Source of the DNA: Golubevia sp. BC0850
Lineage: Eukaryota > Basidiomycota > Exobasidiomycetes > Golubeviales > Golubeviaceae
DNA length: 64,000 nucleotides
Direction of reading: 5' to 3'
NCBI GenBank assembly: GCA_012976225.1
Contig: JAAVVG010000013.1
Coordinates: 496,001 to 560,000, forward strand
Shown here: one piece after another, positions 42,426 to 55,704 of the stretch
Layout: every line of letters begins with the position of its first letter
Numbering within the stretch: position 1 is the stretch's first letter
Position numbers and translations under genes: made by a program
Notes under the pieces: generated by a model
Seen by the model: only the letters and a program-made list of their open reading frames with translations
Database searches by the model: none
What the model was told of the DNA's origin: nothing

Positions 42426-45400
42426 TTATAACTTGTCGTAGTAAGTGTCTAGAGGAGGAACATCTTCTTTGAGACCCTTACGTAGACGAATCTCCTTAAC
42501 TAGCTCGTAGACCTTGGCAGTCTTGTCGTTGGCGATTCCGTTCATGAGTCCCCAATGATCGAAGACGGCTTGAGGGAAAGCTTGTCCACCAGTGGCTTTA
42601 CGTAGAGCAGCGTTGAATCCGAAAGATTCTCTGACTGGTAGGTAGGCCTTGACGCTGTTTGAGAGGGGAGGACGAGGGAAAGAAAGAGGGTCAGAATGAA
42701 ATCTCTCAAACTCCTTCCTCTCGTCTTCGAACATTCTCTCCTTTCGCTAAGTTCCTACTCACGTGTACATTGGAGTTCCTGGTCTCTGCTCTTCGGCGAA
42801 GACGTGTCCACGACGAATGTTAAGAGTAGAGTAGATACCTCCGAGACCGGTTTCTGGACACTGGATTTCGACTTGATAGACTGGCTCTTGAAGACCGGGC
42901 TGAGCGAGAAGAGCAGCAGCGTAACAGACACGACGACAGACTGGAATGATCTGTCCTCCACCACGATGGATAGCATCAGTGTGAAGGGTGACATCGAGAA
43001 TGTTGAAACGAACTCCACGCATACTCTCCTCAGCGCACACTCCTTCCTTGGTAGCCCACTGGAAGGCAGCGACACAAGAATCCTTGATTTCGTTCAGGTA
43101 TTGGACTCCCTTGGAGGTATCGACTAGCAAGTTAGGTCCGGTAGTCTCTGGTCCGAAACACCAAATCTTACGAGCGTCAGTGACATCCCAACCGTATTCA
43201 TCAGCCAAAGTTCTAGCTCTGATCTTGAAATCATCACGAGGGTGAATCTTTCCGGATTCGATAGCCTTTGACAGCTCCTCATCGATTGGACCACAAGTCA
43301 TATATAGACGGTTGTGCTTGTTCTGAGACTTGGAGAGAGCGGTCATGGAAGACTCGGCTTGAACGGTCTCACGGTATCCTACGACTGGGTCTGAGATCTT
43401 GAGAGGAATTTGAGCGTGGTCTTCTTCTAGATCCTTGAGACAGATTTCCAAATGAAGTTCTCCAGCTCCGGCGACGATGTGTTCTCCAGTTTCGGCGATC
43501 CAGGTTTGAACACATGGATCAGACTTGGAGAGACGCTTGAGACCTTCTACTAGCTTTGGGAGATCGTTGGCGTTCTTGACCTCGACGGCGACCTGTACTA
43601 CGGGAGAGACAGAGAACTTCATGACCTTCATGTTGTGAGCGGTTTCGGAGGTGGTTAGAGTTCCAGACTTGAGTAAGAATTGATCGACTCCGACTAGACC
43701 CAGAATGTTTCCGGCTGGACAGTCCTCGATTGGCTCGACGTAACGACCCATCATGAGGACGGTACGTTGGATAGACTTGATGAACATGTCCTCCTTCTTT
43801 CCTGGAACGTAGTTTGGTCCTTGGATACGGACCTTTGGACCAGACTTGACGGTACCAGAGAAGATACGTCCGAAAGCGTAGAAACGTCCCTTATCGGAAG
43901 TTGGTACCATCTTGGAGACGTAGAGCATGAGTGGTCCGTTGGGGTCACAGTCACGGATTCCGATAGCGGATTCGTCATCCATTGGTCCCTCGTAGAGAGA
44001 TTCGACACGGTACTTTTGGGCAGTGACTGGAGATGGTAGGTTAATGACAATCATTTCCAATAGAGCGTCTCCAGCTGGTAAGAACTTTCTCATGACGACC
44101 TTGAGGAGAGCCTTTCCTTCGAGATCGCTCTCGTCGGAAGTGAGCTTGACTTCTAGCTTCTCTAGAATCTTGGCGGTCTCATCCTTCTTGAAGTTCATGA
44201 CAGAGTCGAAGATACGGAAAATTGGATCTAGGACGAAGGTGTTGAAGGCACGTTCTAGAGGCTTTCCATCGGCATCAGTATCCTTGGTAGTCCACTTCTT
44301 AGTCTTTGGGTTGAAGAAGTTGTCTCCCCAAAGCTTGACCATCATCTTGTCCTTGTCGACTCCGAATTTCTTGGCGTACCTTCCAGCGAATTGACGTAGA
44401 GTGAAAGCCCATCCGTGGAGACCAGAGGCGAAAGCGACAGTTCCTTTCTCTGGGTAGACTTGAGATTCTCCCAAGACTGGGTCGTTGTAGGTGACGATGA
44501 CTACGTTGACGGATTCGATGGTACGGGCGAAAGATTGGTAGAGATCCTCCTTGGAGACTTGAAGTTCGAGTAGAGCGCGATCGACCTTGTTGACACAGAC
44601 AACAGGCTTGATACGCTCAGTAAGAGCTTGACGAAGTACGGTCTCAGTTTGGACACAGACTCCATCGATACAGTCTACGACGACCAAGGCTCCATCAGTG
44701 ACACGGAGAGCGGCAGTAACTTCGGAAGAGAAATCGACGTGACCTGGAGAGTCGATCAAGTTGATCAAGAACTCGTTACCTGAGGAGAGGAAGATTGGAG
44801 AGAGGTCAGAATCTCCTGTCGCCTTTGGAGTCATGTCACATCACTCGTAGTGGTCTTTTGAATTCCCTTCTCAAATCCCAATTCTTCTTCCCCTTCCGAT
44901 CCAACCGAGTGCACCTCCATGCCATGTCTCTCTTCCTTCCTCCTTCCTTGCCTTCTCGCTGCGACACTCACCATTTGAAGCTTGGCTGACAGCCTCTAGT
45001 TCCTTTGGATCCATGGCAAAGAACATTGAGATAGCAGTGGACTTGATAGTGATACCACGCTCCTTCTCATCATCACGAGTGTCCATGAAACGGGTGTCTC
45101 TGAGAGGTGGAGAGGGGAGGAAGGAAGAGGTGATGAGCGACTCCAGTCTCTCCAATTCTCCACCTTCCGTTCGCTCTGCAATTCCTCAATCAGACGAAAA
45201 CTTGGAGACTCACCCAGCCTTAGCACCAGCGATAATACCAGCCTTGGAGACTAGAGAATCGGTAAGAGTGGACTTTCCGTGATCGACGTGAGCAATAACG
45301 GACATGTTACGAATGTTGGTTGGCTTGTCCATGAGACCACGGATCTCATCAACAGTGAAATTAACCCTGGACGAGGCAATTGAAGGAGAAGGGAGAGGGA

Positions 45401-45679
45401 GAGAAGAAAGTGGTGTGAGCTTACTCACGATTCGAAACTTGTCTGCTGTGCGACCTTCCTCCATTCCATCTCCCTCGACACCCTTTCCATCTCATTGATT
45501 CTCAAGATTTCCACCTTGTTCAACTCCACAATTCTCTTCAGATTTCGAGTCCAAACCCAACTTGAACTTGAGGTTGAGTGCCTTTTTCTCTGGATTGAAA
45601 AAGGCAAGTTTCTTCTCCTGCTCGCTCTCCGCGCTGGCACTCTCCTTCGACCTTCTCTGCTTAAACGGGGTACTTACAT
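42426..45679 (-). CDS. EFT1: Translation elongation factor 2
   Basis: Five exons: 45678-45679, 45214-45366, 44972-45099, 42763-44779, 42426-42654; 2529 bases, 842 residues, the usual fungal length. G1 is AHVDHGKST (26-34), followed by DSPGHVDF and VNKVDRAL. The diphthamide loop near residue 699 reads [12 protein letters not shown], with the modified His present. The C-terminus ends [10 protein letters not shown], as in almost all eEF2. It drives ribosome translocation with GTP in the cytosol. Codon choice is strongly biased to C-ending codons, unlike neighbouring genes, as expected for a very highly expressed protein. The first coding exon consists of only two bases: the start codon is split AT|G by a 311-nt intron. 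The symbol follows yeast usage. Confidence 0.97.
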
Positions 45680-47462
45680 TTTGGGAGGGTTGTTGTAGGA
45701 GGGTTAGGGGATGAAAGGGAGTGTAGGGGAAGATTAGAGAGAGGTTCGCTAATCTTTGGGGAGGAGGTGTCGAAACAGGATGAAGAAGTTTTTAAAGCGC
45801 TTCAAAAAGCTGCCCTCACTATGGTGCCACGTGGTCAGACTGGTCTCTGTACGGGCTCGTCTTTTCGAGCAGGCGGGAGAGAGTTTCAGCTTGCATTTTT
45901 AGAATCGAGTGAGTTAGGTTCCGGTCAAATCTTCATCGAGGGGGAGAGGTAGGGAAAGAGAGTCTCTGCGCTCTCCCTATTAGCCTTGCTCGCGCAACCT
46001 TCGCCACTCCTCTCGTCGAGGTTCAGTTCATGTTAGGTTCTCAAGAAAAGAAATCGAACATTAAAACTTTCGTCAGAACTTTGTCAGAGACCAAGAGGGC
46101 AAGACAAGGAGAGACAAGTGACTTTTGAGGCACTCACTGCTCAATGACTCAGCCTCTCTCTTTTAAGGAGGTCAAAAGGCCAACACCTCTCTTTCAGAAT
46201 CTCATCAGAGCAGAATACAGACAGAAGGAATACCTCCATTCCGTCCATGAACTGCCTTCGCCAGTCTGCAATCTACAAGCCTACAACTTCAAAGCTATTG
46301 GTCTTTACTGCTGTTTCCACCGAAATTTCTGGCCCCCAAGATGTCTGGATTTGCCAATTGATTGCAAAAGAGACGAGAACGATTCAGAAACGGGGTTATG
46401 GCGTCATGAAAACATCAAAGAAGGCAGCAGGCAGGTCAAAAGTTGAGGTCCAAGAACCCTTTGCATATTACGCAGCAGAGCACCAGTCTTTCATCCAGGG
46501 GGTCTTCCGAGTCTCTCAAAAGACTCCAATGAACGTTTGATCTTAGTTTTTGATGGAGACGTGACAGAAAGAGACGCCCTCTGGCCCGTGTCAGTCGATT
46601 TGAGCCCCAAGCTTTTTTCAACGTCGACATCGTCGCCCCATCTACGGTCTCGCCCTATGAATCTCCCTCCGCCAACTTGGATAATGCCAGATTCTCCGCG
46701 GTAGCGTCTCCTTCTCTTCACTTTTCCATTCGCAGAAGACGACCAGAGATGGACGCGAAACGTGAACGTCACCGGGGTTGAAAGTGGATAGAAATCCCAC
46801 ACCCCAGTGAAGCAAGCAAGGCTTCATATCTCTTAAGAGCTTTTTGCATGATGTTAAAGAACCACTGAGACTCAGCATCTCTTTGGGCGCTCTCTTGCGC
46901 TTTCCAGTTGTTGACTCCAACTCGTTTGCTTCAGAGTCGAGAAAAGAATTTGAAGGTCCAAAAAAGACTCAGTTGCCTTCCTTTTGAGTGACAAAATGAG
47001 GATAGTTATGTATAGCGACGGTGAAAGGGGTTCAGAGATGAGCGACACAGAAGGAAGAACGAAGGTAAGGGAAATGGGAAGCGAGAAATCAACTAAAGAC
47101 GCTCTCGAAATTAAGCAAAGGGATGGCATAAATTGTACCTGCTCTTGCCACTCTTTCTCCCAGTAGAATTGAAGACTTTAGAACAGACACCGTTCTGAAG
47201 ATACCCGCCCTCCTTTGAAGCGAAAGAGGTAGAGAAGACGGTAGGAACAAATTCAGTTCAAACTGCTGTCTGTAAACTTTCATCAATGTCTATACTTTTA
47301 CTCGCTTGATCGCCGGAGCCAGCGTGCTCCAACGAGTTCCAAGCCTTTGGAAGTGATTCTTTTCCTTTGTGTTGTACAAAGGGATAGTGTCCTCTTCTCC
47401 TTCAGAAGGAGCGCTCCCCTGAGGAATGACCCGAGAATGGAAGTAGGAATAGCGCGGAAAGA
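45680..47462. other. 1.8-kb region without a convincing gene
   Basis: It begins with the eEF2 promoter and leader. Several open frames of 60-100 codons occur on both strands (for example 46144-46446 plus, 46642-46920 minus), but they overlap each other, lack consistent splice sites and show no family features. A lineage-specific gene or a non-coding RNA cannot be excluded. Confidence 0.4.
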
Positions 47463-47639
47463 TTATGAGTATGCTGCTTTAGGAGGGGTTGGCCTGATGA
47501 TACTGACTTTCACAGATTCCAGATCCCCGCTGTAGAAGAGTTCCTCAGTGTTCTGGGCGTTAACAACGTGAGTCTCAACCAAAGTGGCGAAGGTGAGAAG
47601 GGTGAGAGAGGCAATGAGGATGGAGGAAGAGAAACGCAT
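47463..47639 (-). CDS. Possible very small secreted protein
   Basis: A 58-residue ATG frame with a strong N-terminal signal peptide (MRFSSSILIASLTLLTFATL) followed by a short acidic mature part (VNAQNTEELFYSGDLES). No cysteines or known motif. The frame may continue through a splice site after the first 45 codons, but I could not place a second ex­on. Purely predicted from the signal-peptide pattern. Confidence 0.3.
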   Translation of the reverse strand: MRFSSSILIASLTLLTFATLVETHVVNAQNTEELFYSGDLESVKVSIIRPTPPKAAYS

Positions 47640-48282
47640 GCTTGCAAAGAGAGTGGTAGTAGAGGATTTCAGAAGTGAGAGAGATTTGAATTGATGGGGA
47701 AGAAAGAAAGAGGGTAACAATTTCGTCCTTCTATACCTTCTGAGCTCAAAAACAAGGGGTAGCATGTTTGGGGTGAAATTCTCTGGCTCTTCATTCCAAT
47801 TCTTCGGTTCCGTCGACGGGACTGAAACTTTTCAAAACCTCAAATTTTCTAACCGCGAAATTATGAGAAGTCAGCTGAGGATCAGGACCTGTCCCTGTCA
47901 ACGGGACCTGAAGGGGTAGAGTGGATCGACGTTCAACACAGGGGATTGACTGCAGCTAGCACGGGTCAGAAAAGGGGTTAAAGCTCTCAATCCTCCCAGA
48001 AGGGATCAAGAAACTTGATAAGATGATTTGATCTCGAGAATACTTGCAAGGTCGTGAGGAATGGCTACTTCCCTTAGTCAGCGGCCGACCAAAGCATCGA
48101 ACCCAATAAAGAGAGGTTGGGCAGAACTTTCTTTTTTCTGTCTGTTCAGTGACTGACATAAAATCTTTCAAAGGGACCTCTGGTAAGACACCGAAAGAAG
48201 GGAGGACTGAAGTTGATAACGAGGCTGCAAATTGCGATGTGAAAGAAAGATTACAAACAAAAGTCGAAAATGTGAAGAACGA
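47640..48282. other. Intergenic region downstream of the ABC transporter
   Basis: About 640 bp with no coding signal; contains the promoter of the small secreted ORF, if that is real, and the 3' flank of the transporter gene. Confidence 0.45.
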
Positions 48283-51200
48283 TTATACATGAATTTGAGT
48301 TCCAGCAGCTCTTATGATCTCCTCGCGGGAGATGTTAGATTTCTCGCACATCTGTCTGAATTGACCATTCGAGTCAAAGAGGCTCAACGGGGTATCAAAC
48401 TCTGCCACCACTCCGTGATCGAAGACTGCTACTCTGTTGTAAGAGATGATAGATCTCAATCGATGAGCTATGCAAAGAAGTGTCTTGTCTGAGAACTGAC
48501 TTCGTAATGTCTCTTGAATCTTAGAGTCTGTCTCGCTATCGACGGAGGCGGTGGCTTCATCGAGCAAAACCTAGAGAGAGTAGAAACAAAGAAGGCAGAA
48601 AAGAGTCAGCCCAAAGTCTGGAGGAGATATATGCGATAAATTCTTTGGCTTGTCAAGATACTCACGATCTTAGAGTCTTTGACCAAAGCTCTTGCTAAAG
48701 AGACAAGAGATCTCTGACCTAAGGAGAGATTTCCACCTTCCTCTTCGATAGGAGAGTCCAGTGTAAGACGACTGTTGACCTTGTTGGAGTTCTGGACTGC
48801 AACTTCGGCTGGAGTCTGGGTTCCACTCGTTCCGTTTCCATTAAGAGGTCCATCAACGAGGTACGCTCTTCTCAGAGCGTCCCAAAGACGCAAGTCATCG
48901 TACTCAGAGAACGGATCCAAGTTCGATCGAAGAGTACCAGAGAAGAGGAGGGGGTCTTGAGGAAGAATGGCTATCGAGTGTCGAAGGGTTCGAAGACCTA
49001 TGGTCGACACGTCGATCCCATCAATGACGACGCTTCCTGAGTCTAACTCGGTCAACCTCAGAAGAGCGGTTAGAAGACTTGACTTTCCAGCTCCGGTTCT
49101 GGAAAAGTTGGGATGAAGTAGAGTGCTTGTTAGTGACCAGTCTGAAGGTCAAAGTGCAAGAAGCCGAGTCGAGGATCACTTACCTTCCAACGATAGCCAC
49201 TTTCTCTCCAGCCTTGATATCGAGAGAGATTCCCTTGAGGACAGCTGGAAGACCTGGCCGGTAGGAAAGAACCAAGTCTTTGATTTGAATGGCTCCTTGA
49301 GCAGGCCACAGGCCTGCTGGCAGAGCGACGTCCTCTCGAATCTGGGCTTTCTCTTGTTCCAGCTCCTCGCTGTAGTGAATGATTCGCTCGGCGGAGTTCA
49401 TGTTGTTCTCAGTCTCTGCAACCTGGCGAGTTAGCCAACTCGCGGCTAGAAGAGGAAGAGGGAATCGGGAGAGGACAGATCAGTCATTCGAAAATGGCGA
49501 GTTAGCCAATTTTCGGCTGGAAGCCACTTTCAATGCTCTGAGGCAACTCTTCGATTGGACTTACCTTGAGCGACTGAGACTACGTAACTCAAAGCAATAC
49601 CGACTTGACCAGGACTGATAGTGTCAGCACCAGCTACAGAAAGAAGAGAAGAGAGGGTCGGTATGCAAAGGGTGAGCCGCCTGACTATCAGCAGCAGCGA
49701 GCGTTTCAAGGCCTCGAATACTCACCTGTAGCTAGAATGGCAACCACAAGAACCATGATTGCTCCCAAGAAATCAAGACGAACACCTAACCATCTTTGAT
49801 TGATGATAGACACAAAGTAAGCCCGATTCTCATCGTCCATCCTGTTCGCGTTTTCGGTTTTGAACCTAGCGACTTCTCCGTAAGCACGAATGGTGACCAG
49901 ACCACTGAGACTCTCTCCGAAGTGAGAGTAGAGAGCAGATCTGAGAATCGCATCCAAACGTTTGACCTCACGAGCTGAAGAACGATAGAAAGCAGCACCG
50001 TAATAATAGAAGATGGCGATGACAGCCACAGCGACTACGAAATAGTGGGTCAGGATGGTAATCAGGATGACAGATCCAAGAACTGTGGCGAAAGTGTTAC
50101 CTGAGAGACGGGAAAAAAGAGAGGGGGTGATGAGAGAGAGAGAGAATGTCAATACCTTCGCTCACTTCTATCATTCCTTGCTCCCGATTGACTTCCGACC
50201 CGCTTGAGTTTTTTTATCTATGGACCGGGTGAGATCAGGCCGAAGACTTGAACTGGAGTGAAACTGAACTCTTAGCCACAAGTACTCACTCAACATTCTG
50301 AAGGAATCCGCAAGCTGATTGTCGAGAACGTCGATGTCCTTCTGAAGTCGATTCATGATCCTACCAATTGGAGTCACGTCATACCACTTCATTGGAGTGT
50401 ACATCAAGCGTTGCAGAGCATCGTAATGAAGACTCTTGCAAGCCCAGTACGAGAGAAATCCGGTAGCGGCTCCCATCAAGAAGGTAAAGATGGCGACAAG
50501 CACACCAAGAGCCGCGTAGACTCCCATGTAAAGCCCATCTTTACCTGGACCAAAGGTTTCGTTCTCCCAGTAGATAAGCCAGTACGAGTTCATGATAGTA
50601 GCTCCTTGCATGAGAGTTAGAGTGAGAGCGATGACAGGTAACATCCAACTTCCCTTTCCGGCTTTGAAGTAAGTCCAGTAGATGTGACCAGAGACTGAGC
50701 AGGGAGGAGAGAGAGGAGGGAGGAGAGAGAGAATCGTCTCAGCTTCGAACTTATGTTTTCAAAGAAGAAGGAAGGCAATCACGCGGACTCACCAGAGCCT
50801 GTATTTCTTTCCTCGGCCTCCGTTCCGCTATCCTTAGCTTTTCCGCCCGACATCTCCTTCCTCTTAGCTGCTTTTGCTCCGTCACTTCCTTCGATTCCTT
50901 CTTCTTCCAGCTCTTTCTTCTCCTCATCTTCCTCAGCAGTCTCTCCACCGAATTCTTCGACCAATTTGCAGAACGGTCCGTTGGCTTCCATCAGCTTATC
51001 GTAGGTACCAGTCTCTACGATTTCTCCATCGACCATAGTGACAATTCTGTCACATTGAGGTAGGAAGTGTAGGGAGTGAGTCACCAAAAGAACTGTCTTA
51101 CCTCTCTTACGAAGAGAGAGAATCGCGTGGTTGAAGAGTGACTTTCCAACGTGAGCGTCCAATGCCGAGAGAGGATCATCGAGACAGAAGATGTCGGGAT

Positions 51201-54200
51201 CGTAGTAGAGAGCTCGAGCGATGTTGACTCTCTGTTGGAGATAGGATAGGAAGAAGGAGGGACGAGATCAGTCCAATGCTTGCCCCCTTCCCTTTTCAAC
51301 ATCCACAGCCTCTGAATCGCAGGTATACTCACTTGTTTCTGACCTCCGGAAAGGGTGATGCCTAGATTGAAGAAGAAAGAGAGGATTGGGTGAGATCACT
51401 TTCTCGGAGGTGAATCTTGCTTTCGCTTTTTCAAGCTGTGACTTACCTCGCTCTCCAATCATAGCCAGATCACCATTCTGTAACATCTTCAAATCTGATT
51501 CCAATTCAGCCAATTTAATTACGTTCCAATACTTCTCTTCGTCCCACTCCTGACCGAAGAGAATGTTATCTCTAACAGAACAATTTTGAATCCAACTAGA
51601 TTGAGCAGAATAACCGATTTTCTTTCCTCCCCAAATGACTCTTCCACCAGTCTTTCTCATCTCACCAATGCAAGCTTGAAGTAATGAACTCTTTCCAGAT
51701 CCTACTTTTCCTGTGATGGCGATCAGCTCACCAACTGGGACAGTTAAGTTGATATGATTTAGAGTGAAAGGTGGTGGAATAGATGGATTTGAAGCTAGAG
51801 AAACTTGAGATGACAAAGCCTTTTCAGTTGTAGTTTCCATAAATCCTTTAATAGATCCTAAACCTGAGACTTGTCCATGCTTTGGTAAATCAGTAGTATC
51901 TAAATCGTTTTCATTCCTTTCTTTACCACCGTCGTCTTGATCGATCAAACCTTGATCTCTTCTCACCATGTCTTCTTCTTCCAAATCAACCTGAGCTAAT
52001 TCGTTCTCTGAAAGCTTTCGAGCTTCATCAGGGTTTGGACCGACAGCCTGATCGTTCACAGTAGCTTCATTATGATCTTGTTGTAAATCAGTTCTTTCGA
52101 CTTGGTTTTGAGAAACTTCCTTTGAGGTTCTTCGACTTTCATTCTTGATAGTACTACCACTAAGACTTAATCTCCCCTTCAATTTCTTGTCCTTCTTAGC
52201 TTTCTTCCCACCTAAACCTTTACCAATATCCTCAACTCTCTCGACTTGATCCCAAGTGAAACTAGCATCAATGATCTCTAAGCCGTTCTTAGCGTCTTGA
52301 ACGTCTAACCTTTCGGAAGTATCCTCCAACTGCTCACTATAGAAGACGGTGTCGAGTCTTTCGAAAGCGTTCCAAGCGTCGGTGGAGGCACTGAAGGACA
52401 GTGGAAGGAACATGAGAGGCATTCTAAGAAGTTGGAATAAAGTCAAAGCAGAGAAGATGTTGGCTGGATTCAAGTCATTTCCGGCAGCTTTGTAGACGAT
52501 GAATGAAATCACTGAGGCGATAATCGGTAGTGAGAAAGCGATTGCATTGTTCATCGATCTGATAATCAGAAGCGTCCTAATTCCGTTGAGTTCTTTCTTT
52601 CTGATAGCGTGTAATCTGTTTAAGAATCGATTCTCATGAGAAAAACTCTTGACGATGCGCATACCAGCTAGAATCTCTTGAGTGAGTTTGGCTCTGGAGG
52701 ATCATTGAAGAAAGGGAAGAGAAGTCAGAGTGAGTATAAACTTGGCTTGTGCGATGTTCTGTACCTTCATCAAGACCAATCTCTTCCACTCACCTCTTGT
52801 CAGTCCATCCCATCGACTTTCTACGAACTTGGAACAGCACTTTCATGGCCCAAGATTGGACCGGTGAAGCAAGTACCAGGATAGCAAACCCAGCAATAGC
52901 AGAAGGACCGATTTGAAGACATAATAGAATCAAACAAAGTGCGAGTTGAATTGGAGCGCTCAGCATCAAAGGGAACCAAGCCGCGGCGAAATCGATTCTT
53001 GAAGCGTCGGTTGAGATGTGATTTGTCAACTTTCCTGAGGCTCTAGCTTTTCCAGATAACGAAAGAGCTCGACTGTAGATGGCTGAGATCAGAGCAGTGC
53101 GAGAGAAGACTGAGAAGAGGTGGACGGAAGAGATTGAGGTCAACATTTGTTCTAGTACGCGTTAAGGTGGATGTGGAACTTACCTCCGACAGACATGCTC
53201 AAGAAGAAGAATCTGTGTTGACAAACTGAAGCGAATAAGACCATGAAGAACAGAGCGAAGGAAAGACCGATTCCTTTACCAATCGATTGAGCTGGATTGT
53301 TGGCAGGATCTTGAGAGTGAGCGTGTACATCTTGACCGAATTGAATGATCTCTTTAAGAACCAAGGTTGAAGTTAATTGAAGAGAATCTCCGATGATTTT
53401 GTAGCTTATGTACAGAAGGGAAAAAAGGTGAATGTCAGCATCTCTCTCCGTCTCTTCCACTACGACCGAAGATGAAACTCACATGACACCAAACCACAAA
53501 GTCTTTGAGAATTGATCATACATGGCCATTCTAACAGTAGCCTTATCTTGACCCGAACGATTTGGAGGTTCAAATCCTGAGTCATTAGCCATTGGTCTCT
53601 TCTCTCTCCAGAGTCTTTCCTTCTCCTTCATGTCCATTTTCAACACCTCCTTATCTCCTTTCACCCTAGCTTTCAACCCTTCAATTCTCCATTTCAGCTT
53701 TTGATAACTACCAGGTCCAATTTCACCCTTCTCAATCTTGAGATTCCTTTCCTCAGCCCTCCTTCTTCTCTCTTCGAAATTCGAGTTGAGCTTTCCAGCT
53801 AAGTTAGCAGCCGTTCTGGTTTGATCCATCTTCCAGAGATCAGTTGCTTCTAAAGGTCTACGATAACCTAGAACCATGATTGGAGTAATGAATTGATAGG
53901 TTAGAATTGAAAGATAGTTGGCATTGACTATTGGGATCTCGGTTGCAGAATCCATTGAATTTGGAGGTGGTGATGGAGGACCAGAGAATCTCCAGAATTG
54001 AAACCAATACTGTCTCTTCTTTCTACCATGAAACTTTCTATCTCCTGGATTATAACGATAAGGTGAATCATCTGGAAGTTCATCTTGAGAGGAAGGAGAG
54101 GAAGAGAAGTTCTTGACGACCTTTTCTCCAGATTCAGAAGTTGGTGTTTCCGCTTGAGAATTTGAGCTCTGTTGGGCTCCGGAACGTTCACTGTTCGAAT

Positions 54201-54225
54201 CCAATTCGACATTCTTCTCATTCAT
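48283..54225 (-). CDS. ABC transporter, ABCC (MRP/Yor1-like), full-length
   Basis: Twelve exons: 53483-54225, 53184-53404, 52794-53109, 51447-52693, 51333-51361, 50793-51231, 50290-50694, 49726-50100, 49565-49633, 49184-49445, 48666-49098, 48283-48570; 4827 bases, 1608 residues. There is no extra N-terminal TMD0; a hydrophilic 230-residue N-terminus leads into TMD1. NBD1 has Walker A GKVGSGKSS near 757, signature LSGGQ near 846-850 and LDDPLSALD; NBD2 has Walker A GRTGAGKSS near 1370, signature LSLGQ near 1493 and LDEATASVD. A Lys/Asp/Glu-rich insertion of about 130 residues (583-710) sits before NBD1. Yor1-type pumps export drugs such as oligomycin, or lipids, at the plasma membrane; the substrate here is unknown. 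Exon 5 has 29 bases. Confidence 0.93.
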
Positions 54226-54621
54226 CTTGAGTTCTCTTCCAGTTTTCTTTGTATCCGTTGAGCTTTTGAGGGGTAGAACTGAGATTAGAGGGTCTGACCT
54301 AAACCAACGCGATTGATTACCAACACCTCTTTCTTGACGACTCTCTTGCTTGATGCGCTTGCAAGAACGGCCAAAGAAGGGAAAGAAGACGAAATCAAAG
54401 AGGAATATGCAGCTGGGAGGGAAAGGAGAGAAGAGAGACGCCTACATAGGAAAAGTGGACTCAGCTTTCTCTGCCGAACTCGGTTTTAGGGTGATTCGGA
54501 CAGCACGTCCGATCCTCTCCTCCTTGGATTTCGACTTCTTTCTCGAATACCATCCCTACTTCTGAAATCAAGATCGACGCTTCCCCACTAAGTCTGTTTA
54601 AAAAGATCGATCCTTCCCCAC
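54226..54621. other. Upstream region of the ABC transporter
   Basis: About 400 bp that must hold the transporter promoter. A possible last exon of the DUF3425-like segment could lie at about 54490-54565 after a ttgatttcag acceptor, but its frame ends soon and I give it little weight. Confidence 0.4.
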
Positions 54622-55139
54622 CTAGTCTGCTGAAAACTCACCTTCAAACTCAATCAACCCATCTCTCAATCCAGCGATAGGTGTACCATCAATTAAAGGA
54701 TCATGAGCTCTACTTTGTTGAATCTCAGAAGGTTTCAACACACTTGGTAAAGTGTAACTAGCATTATTTCTATAGCTTGCCATATAGAAAGTCATTTGAG
54801 TGAAAGCTTCTCCTATTCTATCCAAAATCTCTGAATCTCTTGAAGGACCTAGAGATATTGAACCATCTAATTCTTTGATTCCATTCTTCTTGACTTCTTC
54901 CACTGCTTTTTGAATGGAAGCTTCTGATAAAGGAGAAAGAGACGTGATATCTGGGAAAGGCAAAGGAAAAGGGAAGAGATTGTTAGGATTTTGAACTTTG
55001 CTTACGACCTTTTTTGAAAACTCACCATCATCATCATCTGCTCTTCCTCCCTCCTTTACCTTTACCCTTTCCTTTTCCTCTATCTTTATTATCATCTCTG
55101 TCAGCATTTGAAATCACAACATCGAGAATGGCACCAACT
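54622..55139 (-). CDS. DUF3425-like C-terminal segment of a bZIP-type protein
   Basis: The main exon, from an acceptor at about 54955 to a gtgag donor at about 54640, encodes SLSPLSEASIQKAVEEVKKN, then a helical stretch (ILDRIGEAFTQMTFYMA) and PSVLKPSEIQQSRAHDPLID followed by GTPIAGLRDGLIEFEG. The pattern L-x-P-S-x-L-x-P-[TS]-x-x-Q-x-x-x-x-H-D-P-x-I-D is typical of the C-terminal DUF3425 region found in many fungal bZIP factors. A preceding exon with Lys/Gly/Asp-rich sequence joins through a gtgag..cccag intron of about 85 nt. It lies 0.6 kb downstream of a bZIP gene on the same strand, so it probably belongs to that gene; the connecting exons could not be resolved. Confidence 0.5.
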
Positions 55140-55704
55140 GGCCATAAATCGCTTTAAGTCCCATTTCCCCCTTTCACAGCATTTGTTACTTGAAAGATTT
55201 TTTTGTTTTCTGTAAAATTTCTTTTCCCAAATGATTAGCCATTACGTTTAGAGGTTGCGTAACCCTCTAGGGTGAAGCTCGAACAGGGGGCAAAGAGCAC
55301 AATGGTGTACAAAGTACCAAGAGTCAAAATCCTCTCTCATATTGACATACTGTCTCGTCTTTTTCACCACAGTTATGCGCTTACTGGTGCTTTCCTCTAC
55401 ACCTGAGTTTCACTCGTTTCATTGTATGATGGCCGGCAACTTCTCTGTCCTCCCTCCTTCCCTTCCTGGGAATGAAAACCTCCGCCTGTGCTCTTGTAGC
55501 CAGGTATCAAAATCAGTTTCAAAGTCAATTTCAATCTTAAAATTCAGTTTAATTCCCCAACACTCTCCCTCTGCCCTGTCATCCTGCATTGAGCAAGAGT
55601 TGCACCAAAAGATTGTTCATTTCCCAATTGGATCTATCAAGTCCTGGAGCTCGCTTCTTTTCTCTTTGAGATGATTCAGTTTGTTGACATGTCGAATCTA
55701 CAGG

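Noticed and set aside
43767-44394. Plus-strand open frames opposite eEF2
   Set aside because: They mirror the strongly biased codons of eEF2 and have no features of their own.
44871-45099. Met instead of Thr in the RFMDTR segment of eEF2 (site of regulatory phosphorylation in animals)
   Set aside because: To my knowledge many fungi have this residue, so it is not unusual for the group.
46144-46540. Two overlapping plus-strand frames of about 100 codons
   Set aside because: They overlap in different frames, have no recognisable motif and lack supporting splice sites.
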